A program made the position numbers and the translations under genes. From positions 8,296,001-8,360,000 of the forward strand of contig OY727099.1 of assembly GCA_963402885.1 (NCBI GenBank): a stretch of DNA of 64,000 bases. The letters run 5' to 3'. The stretch comes from Antedon bifida (Eukaryota; Echinodermata; Crinoidea; Comatulida; Antedonidae). Below, piece after piece: positions 22,311-34,509 of the stretch; positions within the stretch are counted from its first letter, which is position 1, and each line of letters starts with the position of its first letter. Under the pieces are notes generated by a model. That model worked only from the letters and a program-made list of their open reading frames with translations. It ran no database searches and was not told the DNA's origin.

Positions 22311-23024
22311 ATGCCTATCACATGCTAGTACAATATTATCATTACAGAACTGATGTTTTAACACGTATTGAACTGTGATACATGTATATGTATTGATAAT
22401 TGTTTCACATGGTAAAGTGAACAATTATAATCACATTGAAGTTTTGAAAATCATTAACAAACAAACTATGGTGTGTTTCTATTGTGATGGATTGATTTAG
22501 TTAAGTGTTTTGCATCCCAGATTTTGAAATAATCACACCTACAGTAGTTTAGAATACTGCTCTGGACATATATTTTCAACGCAGAAAAACCAACTTTACA
22601 ACATTTCATTATTGGGAAAGTTAGTTTGAATTCTTGTAACTATAACATTTGAATACAGTACAAGGTATTTACATATGCTTTTTTATGGATTTAATTTGTA
22701 TACAAGTCTCATATACAAACAACCATGATACTGTAGATGGACTTAGTTAGACGTACAGTACTTAGGCATGGCTGGAATTGGAGAACTAGGTACATGTGTA
22801 TCCTATTTTATTCTCCAGTCTTGTTTCTGAAATATAATCTAAAATATGGTGTGGATAATCAGTTAATAAGTAATTGTTATTTAATGCTCCATATTCATCT
22901 AAATTACACATAAAATCCTAATGTAATAACTTTTATTGTGTGGGGTAGAAAGTAACATGGTGAGAATATACAGTTCATAATATTATTTCTATTAAACAAA
23001 ATAATTATAAATTACTATTGCAGG

Positions 23025-24455
23025 ATGGCTAGCAAGGATTTAAGTTTACTTGGAGATATAGATGAGAAAGTACTAGAATGTTCTATTTGTAATGGAAGAC
23101 TAGAAGACCCAAAATCACTTAGCTGCCTTCATAGTTTCTGTCTGAAGTGTTTGAAGAATTGGGTTCGAACCAATGGCAAGCTAACATGCCCTATATGTCG
23201 CAAAGAGTATCCTATTCCAGTAGGAGGGCTTCGAAAACTTGCACCAAATACAGTTCTTAACAACCTCTTAGAAACCATCAAACAACATGAACAGAAAGAT
23301 AAGGCTAAAGGCACTGCCTCTCTGTGTGCTTCTCATGCTAAACCATTAGAGATGTATTGTACAAAATGTAAAGTACCAATATGCATAGAATGCACTGAAA
23401 AAAAACATGCCGCAGGAGATGGAAAACATGAACTAATTAACATTGTAACAGCATTTAATACGTTTAAGGAAACCTCAGAAGACTTAAAGAAAGCTGCCAA
23501 TGAATCCATAAGAAAAACAGAAAATGCACTCAAAATAGTTAGGAAGAATGCTAAAGAACTAGAAGAAAGTAAAGGGGCAAGTCTCACAGATATTGATAAA
23601 TCAAGTTCAAGAAATAGTACGAGTGATCAAGAAAAAAGGAGATGAAATGAAGAAGAAAGTTGAAGCAAAGTACACGAAAGAAAAGAAAGTTAATGACATA
23701 CAAATTACAAATTTAACAAAAATCAACTCTGAATTAAACACAATTGTGAGTTCCCTAAACCAATTACTAAGGAGTGAGCCATCAACTGCTATGAAATCAA
23801 GTGAGTTTGTATTAAATAAAATGATGGATGAAATTAATAAATCTGATGAAATCAAGAAAATCAGTACTACGAGACAAATTAACTTTATCAGAAACCAAAA
23901 TTTAATTTATTTATTGAAAGGAAATGACATTGGAAATGTTGTATTCAACCTTCCTATCAAAGTAGAGGGTAAGCCTACAGGAGTAGCAAAGTGTGATGAT
24001 GATTGCTTGCTGGTTTCATTTAACACAAATGAAATTCACAAGTACAACCAATCAGGAGAATGTATAAGCAAGATTACACTTCCAAGAGGTGTGAGACCTA
24101 AAAGAATATACAAAATGAAAAATGGCAACATAGCATTCAGTGATAACGATAATAAATGCATTAAAGTATGTGATATGAATGGTCATGTGATCAAATCTAT
24201 TGGTAAGGGTGTATTGATGAATCCACAGGGTATTGACATAAATGGGGCAACTAATGTTATATATGTAGCAGATGGAGGAAATGGATGTGTGGTGTTTGAC
24301 ATTAATAGTGGTAAGCAGTTGAAGAAAATAGAAAAACAAAGGGGTTACTTAGGGGGATTCTTCGGGGGATTCTTCGGGGGAAACTACTCTGATGTTGCAC
24401 TTACAAAAACTGGTAAAGTACTTGTAGTAGATGCAGTAGACAACCAAATATTATG
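23025..24455 (+). pseudogene. TRIM-NHL copy C, frameshifted and truncated inside the NHL domain
   Basis: The RING (ECSIC...CPIC) and B-box 2 are intact in the first frame (to 23645). A one-base insertion near 23598 (GATAAATCAAG here, GATAACCAAG in copy A) shifts the frame; the second frame continues coiled coil and NHL from 23593. A novel short repeat GGFFGGFFGG (GGGGGATTCTTC, about 24350-24385) sits in the propeller. Homology to copies A and B stops at about 24455 after the residues DAVDNQIL, where a sequence starting GGGTCACT begins; the reading frame then runs 30 foreign codons to 24555. Continuation of the same NHL repeat from the residues DKS is found at 44196. Its 5' flank is closest to copy B. 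Confidence 0.8.
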
Positions 24456-24961
24456 GGTCACTCTTAAATATTTCCATACGGGGAGGTGCCGCATTTACGG
24501 GTATATTTTCGAGGGCCTGGTAGCACAAGTGTGGGAAAATATGGAGAGTTGGTAGCACAAGTGTAGGAAATGACAGGGTGAAATTAGTAGTTTAAGTCCC
24601 TGGCCCGCCCACCCGTGTCAAAATGTCATGATTTATCGCCAAATTTTGCAGGGATTTTAGCATACTGGATGCTATCTATAGGCCTAAGCCCGGCTATAAA
24701 AAGCCCATCGCGGGGCCCATCGCTATAAAATACCTTTGAATAGAGTTCAGCCAGATAGCTAGCCAGCGGGCCGGCCGGCCTGCCTAGGACAAAATCATTA
24801 GAGAGTTTACGAAACACGACGGAGAGGGACGACGACGGATTACCAGTGCGCGCTGATGCGTGAAATGCTGGTTGTCGTCCACTTTAAAAAGTTCGATTAC
24901 GATACGCGATTCGCGACGACGTCGCGTCACGATAGTTTTGATATGATATAAACAAACAGCC

Positions 24962-26430
24962 ATGGCTTCCGTACAAGATGCATTAAATATCGCACTTTAC
25001 GATGATATAATTGACCCCGAGGAGTATTTACTTTTGTATGATTTTAATAAAAGCAATAATATAAATGTACAGTACAAAGATTACAATAATTTTAATCTTG
25101 CATCGTACAATGACGACGAATGCAACGCGTTTTTCAGGTAAGTCTCCACCAACCAATCATAGGGTCTAAGTAAGAATCTAGTAAAGCCTATATTTTATGA
25201 AAGCAAATAGCTGATAGTAGGTCTAAATTCAATTGAATTTACATCAATAGGTTCATTACTAATACAAGTAGTGTAATTTGATAATTAACAACATTTAAAA
25301 TTAAATTAATTATTTATTTGTAGGCCTAGGCTAGAAAGTAGGCATTTATTATTTAATCATACTAGCGAACTAGACTTAACCTTGTCTAGAGATAAATTAG
25401 TGTCTGAATTAATGTTACCAAGTTGATTGTTGGTCATACTATTGTTGATATTTTATTCATTAACACATACATATTTATATAATAGCCTAGGCCTATCCTT
25501 AATATCAAGTTAGTCACAGCTTTAATTTTTATTTAAAGATTTCAAAAAGAAGATATCTACAGACTGCAGAGAGCTCTACGGATAGAAGATGAAATTAGAT
25601 GTGTAAATGGACTTAAAATTACTGGCATTGAAACATTGTGCATTTTGCTTAAGAGACTTGCATATCCATGCAGGTACATTGATATGATGCCAATGTTTGC
25701 CAGGCCCATTCCCCAACTATGCATGATAACCAATATGGCTCTGAATGACATATACAACAGATTTGAGCATCTCTTTAGCAATTGCTTTGATCAGCCTTGG
25801 CTATCTCCGGGCAATATGGAACGTTTTGCTGCTGCAATACACAGTTCCGGTGCTGCACTTGACAATTGTTGGGGTTTCGTGGATGGGACAGTGCGTCCGA
25901 TTTGCAGGCCCGGAGAAAATCAAAGAATAGTTTATAATGGTCATAAGCGTGTTCACTCATTAAAATTTCAATCAGTCGTCACGCCAAATGGACTTATAGC
26001 AAATCTGTTTGGACCCATCGAAGGATGTCGTCATGATGCCTTCATGTTGAGGGAATCAAACCTACTACACAAGTTAGAACGCAATGCTGTATGTCGAAAT
26101 GGAGATCCCCTTTGTATCTATGGAGACCCTGCATACCCCCTTCGTGTTCATTTACAGGCTCCTTTTAAAGGAAACTTAACACAGGCTCAAGTTGACTACA
26201 ACAGATCTATGAGCCAGGTTAGAGTATCTGTTGAATGGCTGTTTAGAGACATTGTAGAAAACTGGAAATTTGTAGACTTTAAGAAAACACAAAAAATAGG
26301 CCTGAGTGCAATTGGGAAAATCTATGTAGTTTGTTGTCTGTTGACAAATGCCCACACTTGTCTTTATGGCAATATTACGTCAAGAAGCTTTCAACTCGAT
26401 CCGCCTGCCCTTGAGGAATATTTTCGATAA
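24962..26430 (+). CDS. Harbinger transposase (DDE nuclease), two exons
   Basis: Exons 24962-25137 and 25539-26430 join in phase (CAG/GTAAGT donor, TTTAAAG acceptor) to give about 355 residues. The N-terminal part (MASVQDALNIALYDD...) and the helical YRLQRALRIEDE region precede the nuclease. The catalytic triad of the DDE_Tnp_4 fold is visible: D in GFVDGTVRPI, D in IYGDPAYPL, and E in VSVEWLFRDI, with the characteristic GCRHDAFML between. It cuts and pastes the element with help from the SANT partner, which recruits it to the ends. The frame is fully open, so the protein may be functional. The related vertebrate domesticated gene is HARBI1, but here the surrounding TIRs show it is a transposon gene. 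Confidence 0.9.
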
Positions 26431-26957
26431 GTTACACAAGCAATACAAGTTTTAATAAAACAAAAATGATTTTAAAATGTTTAAATATTATTAATTTTAA
26501 TACAGTAATCCATTAAGATTACTCAGTAAGTTTTGTATACCGTATAATATTGTTCACTTTAAAAGTTGTTATTGCATTTTTTTAAATATTTCATATTTAC
26601 TAATTACTTATTTATACACTTTTATTTACAATGTGTATTACAGTATATGCAATTAGTTGAAAAATATATTGAAAAATAAAATATATTGAAGTTAAGTATA
26701 GCAAAATTTCATGCTGTAACAATAAAAAAAAATGCATTTATAGTACTGTAAATTAACTAAACTGTTTAAATTTTATATTGCACATTAATGTTTACTACAG
26801 ATATTGCACAATTATAATTACTTTATATATACACTTTTATTATTAAACTTCATGACCTATGAGGGTCTGATATAGAAAATGCTAATTGATTTATTGAGTC
26901 GTGAGAAATATCACAAGACCATACTTCATGGTGTTTGGATGTAATTTAAATAAAAAT

Positions 26958-27300
26958 ATTACTAAGCACTAAATGTACAAAGTGGTCTCCAGAAAAGGAT
27001 GACCAGCTAGTGAAGGAGATGATTACGCTGGATCCTTTCCAGTACAGAGAAAGAACACAGCAACGTGGAAAAGTATGGAAAGACATTGCAAACAATAATT
27101 CACCATCTTTTGACTTCAACTTAGATGGAACAAATGTGAGGGATGGGTGGAATATATTAAAGGAAAAGTTGAGGGCAAAATTCAATAATGAGATAAAGGG
27201 GTCTGGTCCACCAGCATCAGAAACAACCATAGAAGATTTGCTAAGTTAATATAAGATGGATGGAGCACAAGCTGCAGGTAAAGAGGTTCATTTCAGACTA
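26958..27300 (+). pseudogene. Degenerate inverted second copy of the Harbinger SANT gene
   Basis: On the plus strand KWSPEKDDQLVKEMITLDPF, then QYRERTQQRGKVWKDIA and DGTNVRDGWNILKEKL repeat the minus-strand SANT/Myb exon with about 20-30 percent residue differences by eye. After EDLLSQ it stops, and fragments (DGAQAAGKEVHFR) match the later part AARAAGEEVRKR with a deletion. It lacks the MITE that splits the other copy. No start or downstream exon is evident. Confidence 0.7.
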
Positions 27301-28223
27301 AATCATTGTAAAAACTGACAGAAAAACAGGCTTAAGAGGTAGAGCATTACTTTTTTTCAATTATACGGAGCATGAGCTCCATTTGTTTATTCATTTGAAC
27401 GTTTTGATTTTGTATCTGTTGACGAGTTAATTCCATTTGTTGTTTCATCATTAACAACATACTTGATTGCGTCTCTTCAGCTTTTTTCTTAGCAGCAGCA
27501 TCACTCTCCATTTTCACTTTTAAAAATTCCATTGTACTACTTGCTCTGCTTTTTTTTACCTCTCTGTTAATATATAAAAATAAAAATATATGACTAAATA
27601 ATAATATTGTGCAATTCTTTTTCATGTACAATAAACTATGACTGCTCAGATTGGTATACTTATTTTTGGGAAAAAATAGACAACATGATATCATTTACAC
27701 TATATAGACAGATAGAAATGGTTTTGTCTACGTACTGCTTACCATACATATTGCAGTATGAGATCAAGTTTTAATTACATCATCTCTGTCTATATTTTTG
27801 TCTTTGTATTGCTTTACTTTTAGTAAAAACATGTCAAAAATGGAATAAATATGTCATCAAGATCAATTTACCTTGATTTAGTCTGAAATGTCTCTAATGA
27901 GCGCTTCCTAACCTCTTCACCTGCAGCTCGTGCTGCGGCTGCATCACCACTCTCTGATCTTATATTTAATGCATCTTTCTCCTGACTTAGCAAATCTTCT
28001 ACAGCAGCTTCTGTTTCTGATAATGCTGGTGGAGCGATACCAGACCCTCTTATCTCATTATTCAATTTTGCCTTCAACTTGTCCTTTAATAGATTCCATC
28101 TATCCCTAACATTTCTTCCATCTAAGTTGAAGTCGAAAGATGGTGAAAGATTGCCTGCAATGTCTTTCCATACTTTTCCGCGTTGCTGCGTTCTTTCTCT
28201 GTACTGGAAAGGATCCAGCGTAA

Positions 28224-28561
28224 TGCACTTGTCAATTGTATGACCCACTATACGACCCCCGGGAGAGGTGCGTCATTTGTCTGATGTGAGTCATACTTTT
28301 GAATACCATGACGCACCTGTGCGTCAAAAAGGTGACTTACCTTTAGGTGACCATGACACACCCATTTTGACGCACTGTGACCATGTTGTTTATGATATGG
28401 TGGGTGGTAAAGTGACGGACATTGACACACCTTGTTCATTGATGTGACGTACCATCTAGGTTTTTTGACGCACCCCTGCGTCAGTAATTATTTGTAAATG
28501 ACACACCCATGACGCACCTCTCCCGGGGGTCGTATAGTGGGTCATACAATTGACAAGTGCA
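28224..28561. mobile_element. MITE with about 53-bp TIRs and TAA target duplication
   Basis: The left arm begins TGCACTTGTCAATTGTATGA and the right arm ends TCATACAATTGACAAGTGCA. The arms are perfect or nearly so over about 53 bp, including CGACCCCCGGGAGAGGTGCG. The flanks are TAA on each side (28221-28223, 28562-28564); removing one TAA plus the element restores the SANT reading frame. The interior is packed with TGACGCAC/GTGCGTCA motifs. The TWA duplication and nesting suggest mobilisation by a Harbinger-type transposase. Confidence 0.9.
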
Positions 28562-28689
28562 TAATCATTTCCTTCACTAGCTGGTCATCCTTTTCTGGAG
28601 ACCACTTCTTAGTTGGAGATATTTTTTTTGCTAAAATAGGATAAAAAATGTATGTAATATCAATCAATAACACTAAAAATTAAAAGTAT

Positions 28690-29110
28690 TCTGTCATTAT
28701 TGATGTTGTTATAGCTCAGTATTATTATAGGCTAGCCTAGGCCTCAAACCAAGTCTAGGTATATTAAACCAATGTAGACAGGACTGGATGAAAAATTACT
28801 GGTATGACCTACCGTAGCTACTATTATTAGTACTAGCCTAGGCCTACTACTAGGCCAGAGTGGGCATTGCCTAGCCTAGCCTACTACTACTACCTAGCTA
28901 GGCCTAGGCCTAATTAAGAAAGTTAGTAGGCCCTAGCTAGGCTACTTACCTAGCTAGGCCTAGTTAGTGACTTAGTATAGGCCTATGTAGGACTAGGCAT
29001 AGAATAGGCCGTAGTTTAGTTAGGCCTAGTAGCCTAGGCCTAGATAGATAGCTACTAGCCTAGGTGCGCCTACTACGGGCTAGGTCTAGTAGGTAGACCT
29101 ATTCTAATTT
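28690..29110. repeat. TAGGCCTA-rich low-complexity tract
   Basis: Dozens of overlapping TAGGCC, CCTAGG and AGCTAGG motifs occur in the intron of the SANT gene. Similar shorter tracts lie at about 30135-30235, 37430-37700 and 38515-38600. Most motifs are self-complementary, so the strand can form many short hairpins. No unit length is fixed. Confidence 0.6.
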
Positions 29111-29488
29111 CTAGCCTACTTTTAGGCAGCAGAGGGAACTTTATTTTAAGTGATAATTTTATCTATTATTAAATCAGGTCATAAATTAAAAATCGATGCA
29201 AACATTATTTAGGATCCCATTATTTAATTGATAATCATTTTAAATATAAACATAACCAAATATACATACTTTGGGCAGCTAATTGAGAAGTCATTGTTTG
29301 TGTTTTTTATTCGTACACTGTGAACAGCAAAACAGCAATTTTGCTGTTGTCTTCGACCAGACGACAACTGGTGAAATTACTGACGCAGGCGCAGTGTCGT
29401 CAGTGGGCGGGGCTATCACTGTCAATCACTCGTTGTCTGAGCTCCCGTCGTGTTTCGTAAACTCTCTATTCAACTGTGACCACTCTTG

Positions 29489-32200
29489 CAGTCGGAAAGC
29501 CGCGTTGGTAACGCATCACTGATTTCATTCATTGTGAGGGCGCGCTTCGTGGAAAATGTTGGCATTTTTGCTATTTTAGTACACTTAGAAAATGGTATAA
29601 TTTTGATATTAAATGAAATCAATAAACGTATTTCAATAGTTGAACTACAAGCGTAAATAATGATAAAAACTGTGATCTAAATTCCACAGATTTTTTGTTT
29701 CAAGAAATATCATTATTTTATGTATAAACTTTTTTACTTTAATTTTTTTTTAAATGATGGTAAAAAATCATTAAATTTCATATTTTCTAGATAAGGTTTC
29801 AAAGCGAATTTAAAATCCTTTCAAGATAAACTATTAAGCTATCTATTAAAATAAAAATCTAATTTTAAGCTTTCTTGGGATGCAACTCCCACTAATCAAA
29901 CCAAACCTACTACATTTCTGTTCTGTTTCGATCGAAAAATCGCCATTTTGAAACTTTGTTTACGTTTTACGAAGCTGGTACGAATCGTCCCGGACCGAAT
30001 CGTGTCTGTGTTCAATACAGTTTTCATGCAGGCGTATTACGTCATAGGCCTAAGATTTCAATTTGCTCCCCAATTATTGTTCTATTTGGTTTCTGAGCTA
30101 GGAAAGGCTACCTACTATAATTACTTACTTGATTTCTAGCCTAGCTAGGCCTAAAAATAGTATTTTCTAGGCCTAGCTAGGCTGAGTAATTCTGATATAA
30201 TACTAATATTAGATAGGTAGGCCTACCCTAGTGAGTGTTAATAATATTAGCTGGGTATTCTATAGTCTAGGCTGGTGGTAGGTCTATCCCAGCTCTGCTC
30301 ATATACCAAGCAAGAAGAAGCCTGAAGGAGAAACTAGGCCCAGAACAAATAAAAAACTGTTAAAAAAACAATAAATGGAAAAACAAAAAAAAAATAACCC
30401 ATTTTCAATTTATATAATATGGGGAATGTTTTATAAAATCGGGCATGTTTGTTTCAGAGACTCAAACGTGTATTTTTATATGGTCATGTTTTTAAAAAAG
30501 ATAATTATGGGCCCAGCTGAAACCAAGATATAAAAATATAAGTCCATCATTTACTTGAGTATTGTTACAGTGATTGGTTGGTACTCAGTATTTCAGTATC
30601 TGGCAGTAAATGTCACACTTGTATATAAATATTACTTTATTAGATACAACTTGCATTTCACACAAGCAACCAATTTTTTTTTTACGTATACAGAATGTGA
30701 AAAAGCAGTTTTTAATACAAATATCTTTCAAACAATACTGATATAAATAGTAAATACTACTACTGTATATAAAAACTTGCTTTTATTTAAATAGCACCTT
30801 GTTCATCAAACATAACAAACTAGCTAGGCCTATATCATATTAACTTACGTGAGTCTTACGGTTGTAATGATTTTATGATTGTTTTATATGTTTATATTGT
30901 ATGTATCTGTGTGACTCTGGTTGATAAAGTAAATCAATCAATCAATTGCAACTTAATTTATATCTTATCATTGACTGATCTGAAACGCTTCTAAAACTTG
31001 AATGCGTATGAATGTATATGTTATATTATTATTAGCGAATAAAATGAAAAACTATCAGCTGCAGCAATGATATTGAAATCGACAAAACCATTACAGCTTC
31101 CACCGTCCAACCTCATATTGAAGAACGAGACAGAAAATCGTCGAGTCTTGATACCAACAAAAAACCTAAAATGAAAATGAATAGCTGAAATGTAATGAAT
31201 GAAACTATTTAAATAATTGTCACTATGATATGAACAAAACATTGCATCGTTATACAGTATAATTATTCAACAACCTGAAAACATTTTCAGATATAGGCCT
31301 ACCATGAAAAAGCAGCAAATACAAAATTTCATTATGTCTGTTTATTGTAATAATTATTAATATTATAAATAAATTGTACCCCTCAGTTGTCAATAATTTT
31401 ACTATAAATAAATATTTAACTATAGAATAGGTAGGCCTATACCTGTATCAGGCTGCGATTTGCTTAATTATCTTTTTAAAACTTCCCAATGCATCTTCAA
31501 TATAGAGTAGGATTGTAACGATACTTTAATAATACTAAATTGTAACTAAAGTATTTAAATTATTAACAGAACATGTTACTAGGCCTAGGCCGATATAATA
31601 CGACAACGATCCACCAGGTCGTGCATATACTCACCTACAACAACCACAATCAACACACCATGGACCACACACGACGGAACTAGTGCCGCGAGACGTAAAA
31701 ATATATGACATGAGGACCTTTTTTAAAATGTTCGCTATAGGAAGCTTAAATAGGGTTTCAAGCCAATTTTAACGTAAAACAGACTATTGATACTTACTCT
31801 ATCCATATACGTCGGTTTTTTGGTAATTCACTGTATGGGATGCAAATCCCACTAATGGAAAATTTGTAAACAAACACCTGTTAGAAAACTTCAGTTTTGA
31901 CGGACGCACACGAACTTTGGAAAGAAATTGTCGCTGACAACAAATCCAACAAATTATTCAGAAAATTAGGTGACCTGCGACATCTTAAACATATAAGGAA
32001 CTGATCTTACCATATATGGTTAATTTTTCGCCTACTAATGTTTATTAAACAGCTATTAAATGACGTATACTTTATGCTAATGTTTTCGCGCGAAACGTTG
32101 ATGCTTCTGTGCCGAGAGAGGGCTTCTAAAATTTATGACGTCATGCGAAGTCGAAAATTCAGCGATAACGGTCATATTTCCCAACGCGGCTCTCCGACTG
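29489..32200. mobile_element. 2.7-kb TIR element, copy 1 (CAGTCGG family)
   Basis: Begins CAGTCGGAAAGCCGCGTTGG and ends CCAACGCGGCTCTCCGACTG, giving about 20-bp TIRs. It is nearly identical over its whole length to copy 2 (45493-48203), from which a handful of substitutions and small indels can be seen. Subterminal direct repeats GGGATGCAA(C/A)TCCCACTAAT lie near each end (29877, 31838). No ORF above about 75 codons has protein-like composition, so it is non-autonomous. The flanks are CTTG and TTGA, sharing only TTG, so the target duplication is not exact here. It lies 19 bp beyond the right target duplication of the Harbinger element. Confidence 0.85.
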
Positions 32201-34500
32201 TTGATCATCGATTGTTCACGACACACACACACACGTCACACATGCAATTGCACCTCGGTCAATTGCGGTTTGCTGCAGCACGTCGCTGAGAGTGAGGCAT
32301 ACATATATTGTATTTGGCTTGAGGTATTGCCTGTTAAAGAATAGCACGGGCTATTCCATTTTACTGTGGGTAATTGCGGTCAAATTTATAATAAATATTG
32401 AAAAACTGCAGGTACAGTATAGTATATACAAATGATTTCCTCATTGCTGCCCTCTATATATTTTATTCCATGGATTTTTAACTGTATTCAAAGATACTAT
32501 TTGCTGTATATTGTAGAAACCTACTGTAAAGTTTTTTTTTTTTCTCTTTCGTGTTTTATTTCGCACTTCTACTTTGATAAACTACGGTGTACTTCTGTAG
32601 TATGATTTAAGGTTTTATTTCAATTGCCATATACAATTAATAAGAAATAACACTTAATAAGAAATAACACGAGGTCAAAAGATGGAGATATAAATTAATA
32701 AATATAAAAAATGATCAAGGGAATTTTCCATCGAGGGTATTAAAAAGAAAATACCCGACACGGGTCATACTATACTGGATAATTTTTTAAAAGCATAACA
32801 TGGCACAAGCGTACATGCATAGGCTATAAAAGTGTTTACATTTCATATAAATATTATTTTGATGATTTGCATCTCTAAGTATGATTATTAAGAATATCGG
32901 TTTTAATTCAATTTAATTTTCATCTTACTCAATGACAGATTCATCTTTTTAGCATGCTCTTTTTTTACTGCTCTAATTTTGTTCCAATATAACAAACCTA
33001 GAATTAAACATAAACAAAGTCCCAAGTTAAATATGCAATTTCTGTTATTTTTAGAGCGAGTTCGTTTTATTGTATTTAATTAAGTATTTAATTGTTGTAA
33101 TAACCAATTTAACGATGACCACCATATTTACCAACCTGAGAGATTTAAAATGCGGGACAGACTATTTTTGGTTTTGTGATCGAACACGGCTTGCGACGGA
33201 AACAAATTTAGTTCACTGGCACTCCTATGGCCGGAAATATTACTCTCGCACGTAAAATTCATGATGAATGGCACCTCTTGTATTCCGGTACGGTAAGCGA
33301 TGCAAATATTATTAGATTGTATGTTACTCTTTTTTTGTTAATCTATAATTCAACGTTTTTCAGCATGCTGATTCTTGAAATTATTTTATTAAAAAACATT
33401 TTTTGGAGTGTAAAAATTGAACTGATCCACCATCCAATAGCAAGAAAATTGAGTTTACCTTTCATAAACGCACACATGTCATGTGTAATATTGCGATCAT
33501 GACAAACGCATGGTTATAAGCCCATCCTCGTCACGGCGAGCGACCACGGACACATTAATTGTAACGTTCCCCTGATATTACGTATTTTATTGAGTGTGGT
33601 GTAATAATATAAATAGGCCTACTCGTATAATGTTCTATACTTTTAAAATATACCAATTAATTTGAATGCATTTTCCTCTCAAATTGTGATAAAAAATATT
33701 AACGCATCGTATTATAGGCCTACTTAGGTTTAAACGCGTGTTTCATTAAAAAACACTTGAAATGCGGCTGTCCCGAACGATGTGAGACGGTTGGTAACTA
33801 TGGACCACATAAATAATTTTAAGTAGCCCTACCATTTGTTTGTTGGAATTAATGGTATCGATTAATTACAAAACTATTGAATATTATGTAATGTCGTACC
33901 TTATACCGCCAAACCAAAAATTTGGTGCTGAGAAATTTTTTTGTCTTATCTTACACTTTGATAGCATGTGTTATTGGTGGTACAATTCAGAATAGAATAG
34001 GACAGGCGGTTTAGCGTTAAACCCGGCCGATGTAAAATAAAAATCGGATAAAGTTAATTTTCAGTCGAGCGTTTCTTTGGTTGCCGATGCTCTAAATGTC
34101 GTCAAATTTAATAACACTTTGTAATAGGCCTATATATATATATATAACAATAATTAATCAAAAATAAACTTATAAATTTGTAATTGTGTTCTGACCGCTC
34201 TAAAGGTACTTTTTCACCGGTTGGTCTCTTCCCGTCACGCCGCTCCTTTTGTATATTCTTATTGATGATATAATTCTGCTTATACCATATTTTTCTAATC
34301 TATTTTTAAATGTGCCTGTAAAAATCCTAATAATAAATATGAACCTCTAACCACTGAAATTTTATAAAAGACTTACTTATACAGTGTTATTTAGGGTTAA
34401 AATTCAATTAGTAAACAATATGCATACATACATAGTAGATTAATAAAATTTACAGCTTGCCCAGCTTGTTTAAATGGACCCGCACTCAAGGTTACAAAAT
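32201..34500. other. Non-coding part of the large element, with one arm of an inverted repeat
   Basis: 32258-32340 (TTTGCTGCAGCACGTCGCTG, CATACATATATTGTATTTGG, GAGGTATTGCCTGT) is the inverted counterpart of 37922-38000. A CA-rich run (ACGACACACACACACACG) precedes it. From 32350 to 34450 I see only AT-rich DNA, a (TA)n tract near 34135 and no credible gene. Confidence 0.5.
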
Positions 34501-34509
34501 GGGGATTTG

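Larger units (their letters stand above)
27347..29294 (-). pseudogene. Harbinger SANT/Myb-like DNA-binding protein, disrupted by a MITE
   Basis: Minus-strand exons: 29294-29270 (ATG, MTSQLAAQ), 28630 down to 28562 (KKISPTKKWSPEKDDQLVKE), continuing after the MITE at 28223 down to about 27871 (ITLDPFQYRERTQQRGKVWK, then RNVRDRWNLLKDKLKAK), and a last exon of about 27560-27347 (VKKSRASSTMEFLKVKME...QMELMLRIIEKK). The tryptophan-spaced trihelix/SANT fold would bind transposon ends and import the nuclease. The C-terminal exon is a glutamine/methionine-rich coiled coil. The 338-bp MITE breaks the second coding exon, so the element has lost its own partner protein unless the MITE is spliced out. 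Confidence 0.75.
24800..29467. mobile_element. Complete Harbinger-type DNA transposon
   Basis: Terminal inverted repeats of at least 23 bp: AGAGAGTTTACGAAACACGA then CGG on the left, and its reverse complement ending AAACTCTCT on the right. They are bounded by ATT on both sides (24797-24799 and 29468-29470), a 3-bp target duplication as expected for the superfamily, although ATT differs from the common TWA. It encodes the two standard proteins, a DDE nuclease on plus and a SANT/Myb-like protein on minus, plus an inverted degenerate second SANT copy. A MITE interrupts the SANT gene. Intervening DNA at 26431-26950 and 28620-29260 is non-coding; the latter is unusually rich in TAGGCCTA motifs. 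Confidence 0.85.

Noticed and set aside
24456..24555. Native C-terminus of copy C (WVTLKYFHTGRCRIYG...)
   Set aside because: Homology to all other NHL copies ends here and the text belongs to the inserted block's terminus.
29948..30746. Small ORFs of 63 codons repeated in both 2.7-kb elements
   Set aside because: Conserved only because the whole elements are near-identical; hydrophobic, low-complexity composition and no start context.
31021..31242. 73-codon minus-strand ORF in the 2.7-kb element (and copy at 47019)
   Set aside because: No recognised domain, no splice partners; copy-to-copy identity reflects recent transposition only.
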